Assembly: GCA_002049455.2 (NCBI GenBank)
Contig: KV918766.1
Location: forward strand, 124,001-188,000
Reading direction: 5' to 3'
DNA: 64,000 bases
From: Porphyra umbilicalis
Taxonomy: Eukaryota; Rhodophyta; Bangiophyceae; Bangiales; Bangiaceae
The position numbers and the translations under genes were made by a program. The notes beneath the pieces are model-generated. The model saw only the letters and a program-made list of their open reading frames with translations, had not been told where the DNA came from and did not search any database. This document shows positions 33,249-44,165 of this stretch, in pieces (the first letter of the stretch is position 1; the number at the start of each line of letters is the position of its first letter).

Positions 33249-34713
33249 CCCACCGCCGCCGCCACCCCCGCCCGCCACGGCCGCCGCGACGGCGGCGACG
33301 AGCGTCGGGAGGCCGACCCAGCTGACCGGCTGCCCCCCGCCGCCGAGGATGGCGACCCCCCCCGCGCGGCCGACGGCGCCCACGCCGCCGGCGAGGACGC
33401 CCCAGGCGCGCGCGAGGACGACGCCCGCCCGCAGGATGACGACGCGCGCGGCGGGGTGGCCGACAGGGCGGCGCCCTCTGCGTCGACGGCGGCCTCTGAG
33501 AGCCAGCCGTCCCCGGGGGGGGACGCCTCCGTGACGGCCCCGCCGCGGGGGGCCACCCCATAGTAGCACACGGCGCAGGCGACTTGGACGAGCACCCGCC
33601 CCGGGCCGCCGCCGCCGTCGCCGCCGCCGCTGGCGCCGCCGTCCCCACGGTCCCGCCCGTCGGCCGCGTCGGCGGCCACGACGGCGTCTGCCAGCTCCGC
33701 CGCCGCCCCTGCCGTTGCGGCGCGGTGGCGGGCCACGACGGCGGCATCCCACCGCGTCAGCAGCGTGCTCGCCCCCGGGGGCGTGTGCACGACGGCCACG
33801 GCCGGGCCCGCCAGCTCGGCCCGCCACCCCGTGCGGGGTGCCCACGCCACGACGCGCGTGCGCGGCGGCGGCGGCGGCGGCGACGGGGCGCCGCGGCCGG
33901 CGCCCGCCGCCGCCCCGTCGGGCGGCGGCACGAGGAGGACGACCTCCGTGGCGGGCGCCGCCGCCGCGTAGTGGGCGGCGAGGGCGGCGGTGAGGGGCGT
34001 CGGCGGTCCCGCAAGGATGAGCTTGCGGGGGGGGACGGCGGCGGGGGGGGGGGATGGAGAGGGCGGGCAGGGGGGACCGCGTGGGGGGGGGGGGGTCCTC
34101 CCCCCACCCGACCGACGCACCAGGGGGGGGAGGGGGGGGAGGGGGGGGAGCCCCCGCGCAGACGGGCGCCGCCCAGCGGCGGCGGCGGCGGCGGTCGGCG
34201 TGACCCGGGACGGCGGCGGCGACGGGCGGCGGCGGGGGGGCAGGCGCGCCCGCCCGCCGCCGCGCGTGCCGGTCGGCGGCGGGGGTAGAAAGGCGGGCGC
34301 CGCCGCCACGGGGCCGCCCATGGCGGGCGGCGGGGCGGCCGCCGGCGCGTCCCACGGGGGGGGGGGGGGGAGGCCGCGTGCCGCCCGCCCGGCGGCGGCG
34401 GCCGTCGCGGCGGGGGCAGGCGACGCTGCGCGTCGGGGCGGCGGCGGCCGGCCAAACACACGGCGTCGGGGTGCCGCGGCGACGGTGGTAGCCGCAGACG
34501 GTGCGCCCCGCCGGCCGCGTCAATGGCCGTCGGGGGACGCGGGCGGCGGGCGCGCCACCGATGAAGGCGACGCGGGCGCGCCGCGCGACGGGGAGAGCGC
34601 CGGCGCGCGCAGGCACGCCCCCGGCCGCGAGGCGGGACGACGTCGGGCGCGCGGCGCACCGACGCGCGGGGGACGCGGCGGGGGCGGGGCACACCACGCA
34701 AGGGAGGTGCCAT
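32903..34713 (-). CDS. GIANT CHLOROPLAST 1 / SulA-like epimerase-family protein (TIGR01777), probably plastid-targeted
   Basis: Family landmarks appear in order on the minus strand. LTRWDAAVVARHRAAT matches ISTRWSPEIKK.I..SR. LVQVACAVCYYGVAPRGG matches the SA.GYYG block, and VTEASPPGDGWLSEA the (F)DE.SP.G.DYLAEV block. ARVVILRAGVVL, GGGGQPVSWVG, GVYNVV and TLERLYGPACGLACGGVAVG then match the C-terminal half, ending LEHELRPLL. Plant GC1 acts in plastid division at the inner envelope. The nucleotide-binding loop reads LILAGPPTPLTAAL and lacks the usual GxxGxxG. An ATG at 34713 starts an Arg/Pro/Ala-rich leader; upstream frames are ambiguous. One extra base in each of the runs 33453-33456, 33082-33091 and 32959-32974 gives one frame to the stop at 32903. 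Poly-Gly/Ala/Pro insertions lengthen it. Confidence 0.75.
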
Positions 34714-35644
34714 CACCCCCTCTCCTCATGCAGCACCAGTGGCTTTGCCCCCACTGTCAACCGCACCGCTGCATCGGCTTGCATCCGTGTCGACACTGGG
34801 CCACGGGGCTCCACGCGCAGGGGCGCCCCGCGTTGGGGCACCGCCCCGGCCTCTGCCCGTTAGGGCACACACGCCCTCGCGCAAACCCACCGCCGTGTCA
34901 TCATCCGGTGACGGTGTGACCGGTGCGTGCCCGGCATGGTCAGCGCCGGGACGAGCGACAGCAAACGTCGCGTCACGCGCGCCGGCTGTGGGCGCCGCTG
35001 CCGCCAAGACGTTGCGGGCGTTGCTCGACTCCACCACGGTGCGTGCCACCCACGACACGCGCGTGGCACCGTCGCGCACAGACACTGGCGTGATCCCACC
35101 CGAGGCAGATATGCCACGGACCAATCAGAGCTGCGTTGAGAGTGACTCGATCGAAGAGTGCGTTGCAATTTTCGCCGTTTTCTTGCTCACCGCCGTGGAG
35201 CGTCGTCGAGGAGAGTGGGCCCCCCCGTGACTAACACGCGGCCACCTATGCGGTCCGTCCGGGTCATGCCTCCACAGCATGCCTCCACAACAGAAAGCGC
35301 TTGTGAGGTGAAGCATAGGCCGAGTAAGACTACCGTCAGCCGCAGTGTCCAGAGCAAGTCTTGAGATGACGGCGGCGCGGCGAGGCAGGTCGCTCTGACT
35401 TGTCCGCTTGCCTACCTGCACCCAACGGCGGTCTTGGAGAGAAAACGGCCGCTGTCTGGACTTTGCCACACCCTCTGGTAGCTTTCCAGAGGGCAAAGAG
35501 CAGAAAACGCGGGCAAGGAGAGGGTGTCTGTGTGCCAGAGAGCGCCGGGTTGGCACGGCACGCTTCGTCAAACAGAGACGGCAACGACCGACACACCCGT
35601 CCGTGGAAGAAAAAAACGGTCCCCTTTACAGCCGCACCCCCCCC
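34714..35644. other. Intergenic region between two minus-strand host genes
   Basis: Composition falls from very GC-rich to moderate. Open frames on both strands show no motifs. This stretch must hold the promoter of the GC1-like gene and the 3' end of the EamA gene, but I recognise no TATA box or AATAAA signal. Confidence 0.4.
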
Positions 35645-37136
35645 TCACCCCTCCTTCCGCTTGGCGCCAACGCCCTTGAGCAGCGTGCTCGTCAAGCACG
35701 CGGCGAGGATGAGCCCCCCCCCCCCGCCGCGGTCGGCCCCATCTTCTCGCCGAGCAAGGCGGCGGAAAAGGCGGCCGCCCACAGCGGCTCGGTCGCAAGC
35801 AACACGGCCATCTCTGCGGCCGACACGCGGACGAGCGCCACATTCTCCGCCACAACCGTCGCGGCGGTGGTGATGAGCCCCGCATACGCCACGGCCCCCC
35901 AATGGTCGCGTCGGCCAACACGGGCGACAGGTCTGGGAGGGCCACGTGGAGCCCCCCCGCGGCCGTGTAGGAGGAGCAGTCGGTGAGCGCCCAGGTGATG
36001 GACAGCGCGCCAACGACGAGGAGTTGGATGGCCGAGATGGTCAGCGAGGCGTCTGGGTACTTGGCCAGGGCGCGCTCGTTGAGGATGAAGCCCATGCCAA
36101 AGGCGACGGCTTGGAAGAGCGCAAACGCGTCGGAGAGCGTGGGGGGGGCCCCCGCGCCGAGCTCCAGCAGCGCCACGCCGCCAATGGCCAGCAGCGCTGC
36201 CAGCCACGTGGACGGAGAGGTCGTCTCTGTCGAGTTGGCAGGCCTGCACACGTACCGCGAGCACAAACACGGCAGCCCCGAAACATAGACCGTCACAAGA
36301 AAACACACGGCCAAACAACCACAGACGACCAGGTCAGTACACGCACGTCACCACACCGCGCTCCTAAGCCCCCGACCCAAGCAAACAACCCCGCATGGTG
36401 TCCCACACACAAACGCACCGCAAGCTCGGAAACAGGCCCGTCAAGAGCGGCACAAACGCCACGGCCAAGGAACACAAAAACGCGCTCGTGTTCGCGGCCG
36501 TCCCCTCCAGCGCAATCGACTGGGTGGCGTAGCCCGCAAACACCCACAGCCCCGCGACCACCCCGTCGCGCCACAAGCCCGGCGACAGGCGCGACCGCGC
36601 CGCCACGAGCGACGGGGAGAGTGCCGCGGCGGCGAGGCCAAAGCGCAGCCCCGCCGCCGCCGACGCGGGCAGCGCCGACTGCACGAGCTTAACCGTCCCA
36701 AAGTTCGTGCCCCACACCGCCGCCACGCCGAGCAGCAGCACGCGGGGCCACAGGTAGGCCACCGACAAGCCCGGGGCGGCGCGGGTCGGGTGCGTGGCCG
36801 CCGCGGCAACGGCCGGGGCGTCGTCGGCCACGTCGGCAGAGACGGCGGCGGCGGCGCCGTCGGCTCGGACCAAGCCGCCGGGAAAGTCGGGTGGCGACCC
36901 CGCGACGCCGGCAGGGGGGGGGGGAAGGGCGCGTCGGCGGCAGGCCGCGGCGGACTGGCGTGGACCGTCGACACGGCCACGGGGGCACACCGCCAGCGGG
37001 GGGTGGCCCGCGGCCGCAACGGCGCGGCGGCGGCGGTCGACCAGAGGGGGGGGGGGGCGCCCGCCCACCGACGAGCGCCGCATGGGAGCGGGGTGACAAA
37101 GCCGACGCGCGTCGCCGCCGCGGCCGCCGCCATCAT
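35645..37136 (-). CDS. EamA/DMT-family membrane transporter with probable plastid transit peptide
   Basis: The start is the double ATG at 37136, giving MMAAAAAATRVGFVTPLPCG, an Ala/Arg/Ser-rich leader of about 120 residues without acidic residues early on. Hydrophobic helices follow: VLLLGVAAVWGTNFGTVKLV, GLRFGLAAAAL, AGYATQSIAL, AFLCSLAVAFVPLLTGLF (first EamA repeat). After the intron come WLAALLAIGGVALLELG, AFALFQAVAFGMGFILNE, GALSITWALT, LITTAATVVAENVALVRVSA and LLATEPLWAAAFSAALLGEK (second repeat). It ends at 35645. Three frame changes fall in G/C runs (36914-36924, 35895-35900, 35714-35725). One extra base in each makes exons total exactly 440 codons. EamA proteins export or exchange small metabolites; the substrate is unknown. 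Confidence 0.8.
36244..36418 (-). other. 175-bp GT-AG intron in the EamA gene
   Basis: On the minus strand exon 1 ends ...AGCTTGCG before GTGCGTTTGTG, and the acceptor is GTACGTGTGCAG before GCCTGCCAAC. Splicing joins the codon CG+G (Arg), giving LFPSLR-PANSTE and restoring the EamA helix order. The unspliced reading stops shortly after the donor. Confidence 0.75.
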
Positions 37137-37950
37137 GGCAGCGGCGATGAGTGTCGGCGGCCCCGCTCGACCGGTCGGGAAAAAAGTCGAGAGCGGTGGG
37201 AGGGGGGGGAGGGGGGGGGTAAAAGGGGAGGAAGAAGAGCAGTTGAACAATCGAGTGGGCGGGCGTCCGTCGGGCGCGGGAAGACGGCACTTTGACGGAG
37301 ACACGATAGAGAGGCCGAGGAGCGGTGGAGATGTGGCGGGCAGCGGCGGCGGTGTCACAGCTGCCCGCGGGCCACGGCAGGGCGGCCACCTGCAGGGGGG
37401 TGCTCCTACGCCGCCGCCACGCGCAGCACACGCCCTCCACGCGTCTGCGCCACCGCGCGGTCATCACCCCGCGCGCCCCCCCCGCGACGCGCTGGCGGCG
37501 GTGCTCTGCTGACATAGTCACCACCGGGGGCGCAAAAGGGATTGTCGCTGGCGCATGCGGCACCGCCGGCCGGTGGTCGGCGCGCCCGCCGCGGCAGGGG
37601 AGGCGGATCTGACAGCTCTTTGCACGCGAGGCTGCTCAAAGTGTATCTCGGCGAGAGACCTGCGCCGAAACCCTACCCCTCCCAGCCACGCAACGGAACG
37701 CTGCGGCACGTGCGGCCGAGTCGGTAAAATTTGAGTTCAGAACTCCTCCTCCACGGAATATTTTGATTTTAACATTCCTCCATCACTGAACCAATGCGGG
37801 CAAATGAAGGGGCAGAGCGGAGGACGACGAGGCAGTCCCCGACAATCCAATGGACGGGGTCTCCTAATTTTCTGCTCTTTCAGAGCAAGCCCAGCGGCAT
37901 GGTTGTCATCGATAAAAATGATACATTATATTCAATGGATTTAATTCCAC
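37137..37950. other. 5' flank of the EamA gene, nothing else recognised
   Basis: GC-rich near the gene with G-runs at 37200-37221, then AT-richer from about 37,720 (AATATTTTGATTTTAACATT), where a promoter or the border of the transposon-rich region may lie. No other gene is seen. Confidence 0.4.
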
Positions 37951-38628
37951 GGACAGGGTGCTCTCAAAGTGTAGTGATGCACACATATACTTAGATCAAG
38001 GGACTTGCTCTCCGTTTCAGAGGTGACAGTCTGCATTCGTGTCCTCAGGGATCTGAGGGCGTGTCAGCGTTGGAAGGGTCGCGATGACGCTAAAAGCGAA
38101 TAGAGTTACGCGGCTGAGAAGGACTGTCCTGCCACAAAGGTCACAGGGCCCAGACGGCGCCTGCCCCCCTGCCCCCCCCCACCGCCCCGAGTTGCGCGCG
38201 GCGACCGCGTGCAGCGACATCCGGGGTTCGACGCGCCCGCGAGGACCCGCGGGTGATCGTGCCTGCGCGCCGGCTTATGTTGCGGCGGCGGTTTCTAACG
38301 CCATCTCGCGGCACGGTTAGAGGCGGCCCGTCGCGCGGTGGTCGATCCCATCCGCCCGCCCGTGCGCCGTCTCGGCCGCGCGCAGGTGTGCTGTGCGGCG
38401 GGGTGACGGCCCCACCCGTAGGCGTTGCACCACGCCGGCGGGCCGCCGCCGCCGCGGCGGCGGCGGCGGCACCCCTTTCCCCGCCCCACGCCCCCCCCGC
38501 CACGGCAACGTGGCTGCACCTGCCCCCGTGCGTGCTCGCGGCCATGGAGCCGGCCGGCTTACCCGGTATCTATGCGTCGCCGAGCGCGCCACCGCCCTGA
38601 AGGCCAGGGTATTGCACGTACGTGCCTG
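37951..38628. repeat. 0.68-kb dispersed repeat, copy 2 (inverted)
   Basis: This is the reverse-complement copy of 16331-17011, running from GGACAGGGTGCTCTC to GTACGTGCCTG. The embedded peptide frames are preserved on the minus strand (HGGRCSHVAVAGGAWGGERG, then SLHAVAARN and LPTLTRPQIPED). Flanks differ fully from copy 1, so these are true repeat boundaries within a base or two. The G/C runs differ in length between copies. Confidence 0.7.
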
Positions 38629-40041
38629 GAATATAATATGAATATGTGACAAGTAGGTCCCCCAGGGCAGGGACCAGGTAGCGAAGCTTCCACTTTTGAG
38701 AACACAGCCACACAGTTTTGGAAAACTTCAGCAATCACCAGTTCGCACTTTGTTTCCACCTACTGTAAACGGTGTTCTGTCCTAGTCGACGTCGAACAAA
38801 CTTAACGAAAAAATGATGCCGTGTGCCGCTCACTTCCGTAGCATCCAGCGATTGGTGCGATTCTGCACTATTCAGGATGATACCGACGTCTCCGTCCCTA
38901 CGGAAAATGTGCATTGTCCATATGATGCCGCGCCGTGGCCTTCCTCCACGGACGCAATGGATGGCCACATTTTCTCGGCCTGTTGTGCTCTGCTGTTTCG
39001 TATCGGACATACGAAAAACACTCACTGATTGTGAGGCATAGCACTGGCCCCGGCCGAGGTGGGAGTGAGCTGGACAGTGTCCACATCACGGCCGGAGCGC
39101 CACTCCCCACAAGCTGGAAATCTGCGCAGTGCAGTGGTTCTCAGTGTACAATTTTCCCATTTGTTTCCCGTCACACGAACCAGCTGCTTCGCCAAGTCTA
39201 CATAATGTGCCGAACGGGTGAAGCAGCTGATTCGTGTGAAATGTCATGTTGGTGGGGTGATGGAGAGCAATTGGCATTGTGATGTATTATTCAGCATAAG
39301 TGTTGTACATTGAGGGAGCGTGTCTTTTCGATGCTATCATAGAGTTTCGAGCTTCGTCACTGTAATGGCGGCTAGTCGTCCTGTCCCTTTGCTCTTCTGA
39401 CCACCACAGCGTTGGGTCCCTTTTTTCTTCCCCAGTTTTCGTTGTGTCCTTTTCTCTTCTCTAGTTGTAGCGTCCCTATTGTCGGTCCCCATTTGATATC
39501 TTCATATTTTTCGTATGGTTCTCAGTATAAAGCAATGGTCAGCAAAGCAAAGAAGCACAGCACCCGGCGCGCCGCCACACGCAGGGGGAGGTCGACAGCG
39601 GAGGCCGGCAGATGCCTCAAGAAATGAACACGAGATGAGTGATCACCGCGGCAGGGGCCGGGGGGGGGAACGGGGAAGGACGTGGAATGCATGGAGGAAA
39701 AAAACGAACGTGAGTACAGCCCGACTTGCATGGCGTGCGGATGGGGGGAGGGAGGGGGGCAAATACAGCGGCAGATGCGGCGCGCGGGCGCAAAGAATGG
39801 GGGAGGGGGGGGGCAAAGAAAGGGGCGGATGCGGAGCGCGGGCCCAAAGAAGGAGCGGATGCGGCGCGCCCGTCCAAGAGAGAGCATGGCGGGGCGGTGA
39901 CGACGATGGAGCACTGGTGTAAAAGGCCCGACGGAGGGGCGAGATGGCTAGAAGGCGAGACGATGGTAGAGAGCGGAGACGCAGTGCTGACACTGCCGCA
40001 AAGAGGCGCGCTGCTGACAATTTCTCGGCCTTTGTGTGGAG
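38629..40041. other. Intergenic, contains one foldback, no gene recognised
   Basis: A foldback with 20-bp arms (TCACACGAACCAGCTGCTTC at 39171-39190 and its complement at 39220-39239, one mismatch) has a 29-bp loop. G-rich segments lie at 39,655-39,900. The rest shows nothing I can name. Confidence 0.45.
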
Positions 40042-40043
40042 TA

Positions 40044-40173
40044 CAGTGCGTTCTCGTTACAAGAGAATCATTTACAAGAGAATATGGGTCGCGAGTCTTC
40101 CATTTCAGTCCGTGCAGGCCACTTTTATTGATATGCAGCTGAATCAGCCGTCTCTTATAACGAGAACGCACTG
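40044..40173. repeat. 130-bp MITE with CAGTGCGTTCTC termini, copy 2
   Basis: Same termini as 26999-27134, bordered by TA at 40042-40043 and 40174-40175. The interior matches copy 1 in inverted orientation (GCGAGTCTTCCATTTCAGTC against GACTGGAATGGAAGACTCGC). A few substitutions and a small length difference separate the copies. Confidence 0.9.
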
Positions 40174-41489
40174 TATATACAGTGGGGGTTCCCCGAAGGC
40201 ATCTGTAAACGCTTTTGGAGGAATCTGTAATCGCTTGCATGTGTAACTCATCTCAACCACAGCGATCGCCAGCCATCGAATGCTGTAACGTGGATATTCT
40301 TGATTGGGTGTGCAGATGGGATCATCCAATCAATTGGCCTAAAGGGTGACCATCAAACCGACCAGAGCCATCTATTCTATGCAACGTGGCTGCCTGAGCG
40401 TTGAGAACACGAATGGATCTCTACTAGAAGCTTTGCTAATCATACATTCTTACATTTTTCCGTCGTGGCGCAGGAGCGGTCGTGGCTTCGTCGACAGACG
40501 TCGAGCGTGCTGGCCTCATCCCCATCGTCGCCTTTGAAGGCGCCCCCGGCTGTGCGCACGACGGCGCGGCGCCGTCGTCGGGAGGTGGTAGGCCCAGGGG
40601 CGGCGGGGGGGGGTCGATGCCGCCGCGCGGCTGCTGGCACCGTGCCAAGGCACCTCGATCGGACAGCGTGGCTGGCGCCGTGGGGGGGTCAGGCGGCGAG
40701 GGGGGGACATGGGTGCCACCGCGCCCGCCGCGGTGCCCGCCGACGTGATTGTGGAGGCCGGCGGCGGAGGCGGCGTTGCCGGCGGTGGCGGCGCTGGCGG
40801 CGGCGACGGCAACGCGTCAAGGCGATGGCAAGGCGGCTAGGCAATGCGGCAAGCAAGGCTGAACGGCAAGGCGCCCGCGCCGCCGCCCCCGTACCTGGGC
40901 GCGCCCGTGCGATCCTTCCCGCCGGTCGGGTGCACGCCTGTCCACGACCGGCGGCGGTTGGGCGCCAGCGGCGGGCCCGCCCGCAAGCTGTCGGCCGCGT
41001 TGGACATGCGGGCGCTGTTCTGTGCGCCTTAGACCGCTTCGTTGACGCCCGAGTCGGCAGCTCCGCGGGGTGCCTGCGGCGGCGGCGTTGGCAGCGGCAG
41101 CGGCAGCGTCGGCGCCCGGCCACCATGGGGCGGCGGCAGCGAGCCGCCAGCCGCTCCTACCATGGCCACGGCTGGGGCGTTTGGCGCTGCCGCCACAGCC
41201 GCCGCCGCTGCCGCGGCGACGGCGACGGCGACAGCGGCGGCCGCCGCCGCTTCCGCTGCTGGTGGAACGTCGGCCGACCGCTGCCGCGGGCGCTCCATCC
41301 GCACCCCTTCAGACGGTCGATGGCGGCGACGACAAGTGCGCTGTCCCCCGAAAACAGCCACGACGGCGGCCGCGGCCGCGCGCCGCCCACTGAGGAGTCG
41401 TCGTAACACCGTTCGCAGGCGCCGCGGGGGCTCTTTCGCCGCGCGCTGTCGGAGCGGGGGTGCACCCCGCGGCCGCTTGTCAGCCCGAG

Positions 41490-42542
41490 CTAGGGCGCGC
41501 CGCCGCCTATCGGCGGACCGCCGCCAGCGATGCCGCCGCCGCTGCCGCCGCCGTCGCCGTCGCCGCCACCGACACCGTCGCCGTCGCCGCCGCCGTCGGC
41601 GGTGGCGGCCCTCGCGCCCGCAACCGCCGCCGCAGCGACCGCGGTTTCGAAGGCCACGGCCGTGGCGCTGCCGTGGTCACCGCTGCCGCCGCCGCCGCCG
41701 CCACCGCTGCCGTTCTCGCCGCCGCTGCCAGCCGCTGCCGCTGACATCTTTGCGGCCGACGCGTGGGCCGCGGTGGCCGCGGGCACCGACGGCGGGTCGG
41801 CCACGCGCTCGTCGTCGCTGCTGCTGTCTTGCTTGCGGCGCAGGCGGGGGGGGAGTGGGGACAACGAGCACCCCAAGTTGGGGGGTGGCGGTGGCGCCTC
41901 TGTGGGCAGTAAAGGGGGGGGGTTTGCCGCGACTTCCGCCAGCTGTGGTTGTGGTTGCAGCAGAGGCGGCGACGGCGGCGGCGGAGGCGGCGGTGGAGGC
42001 GACGGCGCAGCGATAGAGGTGGCTGCAGCCGACGGGGACCTCGGCGAAGGGAACCAGCCCGACTTTGGTGCCACTTCGGGCGTGGCGCTCGCGTCTTTCT
42101 TTGCCGCTTTCGAGTCCAACAATGCCGACTCATCTGGTTTCGTCAATTGTGCGGGAGGGGGAGGAGAAGGCGAAAGGCCCTGCCTCCTACCGCCACCAGC
42201 GCCGCTACCGCTGGCCAGCCCCGTGTGATCGGGGGGAGCAGCGAGCTCCGCGCATTCCGACGGCTGTTGCTGCGGCTTACCCCACCCGGCGCGGCGAGGG
42301 CGCCCGCTAGACGACTTGCAGCACCCGCTGGCCGTCGCAATCGCCAGGAGTGGTGATGGCGGCGGTGGCGGTGCGGGGACGCCCCCTGGTACGCCGCTGG
42401 AGGGCAAGGTCGACGACGATGGGGGAGTTGCGTCGTACGTTGCGGCTTCGAGCGGGGGCGAAACGTCGTTTGGGCAGACGCGGCTCGTCGTGTTGAGCGT
42501 GCCGCTGCAGGATGGGGGTGGGGACCGCCGACACCTGAGCAC
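41490..42542 (-). CDS. Low-complexity hypothetical protein in a GC-rich block
   Basis: The minus-strand frame of 350 codons contains natural-looking segments (TKPDESALLDSKAAKKDASA, then RLRRKQDSSSDDERVADPPS) between Pro-rich and Gly/Ala-rich runs. Plus-strand frames through the same DNA are also open but less protein-like. No domain is recognised. The whole block 40465-42542 is GC-rich, so the gene boundaries and even its existence are uncertain. Confidence 0.3.
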   Translation of the reverse strand: MLRCRRSPPPSCSGTLNTTSRVCPNDVSPPLEAATYDATPPSSSTLPSSGVPGGVPAPPPPPSPLLAIATASGCCKSSSGRPRRAGWGKPQQQPSECAELAAPPDHTGLASGSGAGGGRRQGLSPSPPPPAQLTKPDESALLDSKAAKKDASATPEVAPKSGWFPSPRSPSAAATSIAAPSPPPPPPPPPSPPLLQPQPQLAEVAANPPPLLPTEAPPPPPNLGCSLSPLPPRLRRKQDSSSDDERVADPPSVPAATAAHASAAKMSAAAAGSGGENGSGGGGGGGSGDHGSATAVAFETAVAAAAVAGARAATADGGGDGDGVGGGDGDGGGSGGGIAGGGPPIGGGAP

Positions 42543-43130
42543 TTATGGTCGTGCGCGCCCGGCGGGGCGCCGTCTGGTGTGGGCGCCTTCAAAGGGGTAT
42601 GAGAGACGCCGTGCCTGGGGACTAGCCCCTAACGGCGGAAGAGAAACAAGAAGCACGGTTACCGACTCTACACAGACGCTCTTCCCGCCGCTGTCACGCG
42701 CATGCGATCACCCTACTCGCACGGCGGTCCTAAGTGTCCCATCATCCCATGCTCACCGAAGGTGCCGCCGTCGAGTCTTGCCACGGCCAACCCCACCACA
42801 TCGGGCTCTTCGCTTAACCCGACCGTGGCGGACTCCAAGCATGCGCAGGGGGCGTTGCTGGCAGCTTCTGCAGGTGCGGGGGCGAGACCTGGACAAACCG
42901 GCTGTACTTTTACTTTTATCCTCCAATCCACGAAGGCGGCAGCGCTTGCATCTTCAAGGAGGGGGTGGGGAGGGCGCGTCAAAACGTGATGATTTCTCTG
43001 CAAGCAAAGATAAAAGTGCGCACAACGAATTATCCTACTGTACACTGTCTTGTCACGCACGTCACTCTCCCCATCGCCAGTCGCACGGTCTTCATCGCCG
43101 CCCGAGTCCACCATGACCGACTGTACAATT

Positions 43131-44165
43131 CTAGGTGCTCAACGTCCAGGTCATCGCCGCCCAGCAAAAAAAGTTGATGTCCGTGTGCACGAAAATCAAC
43201 TGGGCGACCTTTTTGTGCGTCAGTCTGTTGCGCACCATTGCGTGGATAGACTTCTGCAACGAAAAGGAGCGCTCGACTGAGCAGGAGGAGGGTACCATTC
43301 TCGCCAGCGCCTTGCCAATCTCGCGCAGGGCCTTCGCGCTGCCGCCGTACATTGACCACCAGCCCCAAAGAGCCCATTCCGAGTTCATCACCTGCGCCAC
43401 GTCCAATGGTGCGGCCGGATTGTGCGCCGCAGCGGCGCCGTGCACAAATGTCCCTGAAAGAGCCGCGTACATAGAGAATTACGCGCGGAGCCGCTCCATG
43501 CGCTCGTGCCTGACGTTCTCCCACGCGTCGATGACGCAGACGGCCTTGCGCCGCACGAGCCACGATGCAAGCAAATCGAGCATCTCTTTCCCCGTCTCGT
43601 TATACATGGCGGTGAGCCCGGGCCCGGCCATCTTCATGGAGGTGGCCACGAGCTTGCGCTAGACGTCAGCAGGGCGCATCGCCCTTAACATCGTCGCGAA
43701 GGCTGGGCTCTCCACCACACGGAACGGCACGCTGTTGGCGACAAAAAAGTGCATGATGGCCACCTTGATCGTGCTCGCCTGCGCGGGGAAGACGCAGTCG
43801 AGGAACACGGTGATGCCCACGCCTGGCGGTTGAGATCTGAGAAGCTGAGGCGAGACCACCGCAGAGCCAGCTTCACTCGCAGCACTACGAATTCTGGACA
43901 CCCCAGGCGCCGGCCTCGCGGCAGCGTCAGTCGAGTCAATTGGGCATGCTTCGCACTTGCGCAGCGTTGAGCAAGCATCCCACGCCATTTGCTCGATCGA
44001 AAGTTGCGCAAGATGGAAGCCAAAGAGGTGCTGGGCCAAGATTGTACCGCTCTGTTGCTTGGTCTTGACAAACATGTGACAATGCACGCACGTGCCGCCA
44101 ACAGCGGGAACCGCGCTTAACTCCGTCGTAGCGTTGCTGGCCTTGCGTCCACCTTTGTGCCCTCA
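43131..44165 (-). pseudogene. hAT transposase, BED finger to dimerisation domain, shortened, with stops
   Basis: Read on the minus strand, a BED-type zinc finger appears first: RKASNATTELS, then CVHC with 18 residues to HLFGFH (C-x2-C-x18-H-x4-H). A DUF659-like stretch follows (VPFRVVESPAFATMLRAMRP, then RKLVATSMKMA). The C-terminal hAT dimerisation motif is CSVERSFSLQKSIHAMVRNRL followed by THKKVAQLIFVH. In-frame stops lie at 43659-43661 (TAG) and 43479-43481 (TAA). At about 345 codons it is roughly half the usual 600-700, so most of the RNase H-like core is missing. Domain order identifies the family. Terminal repeats were not found. Confidence 0.75.
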
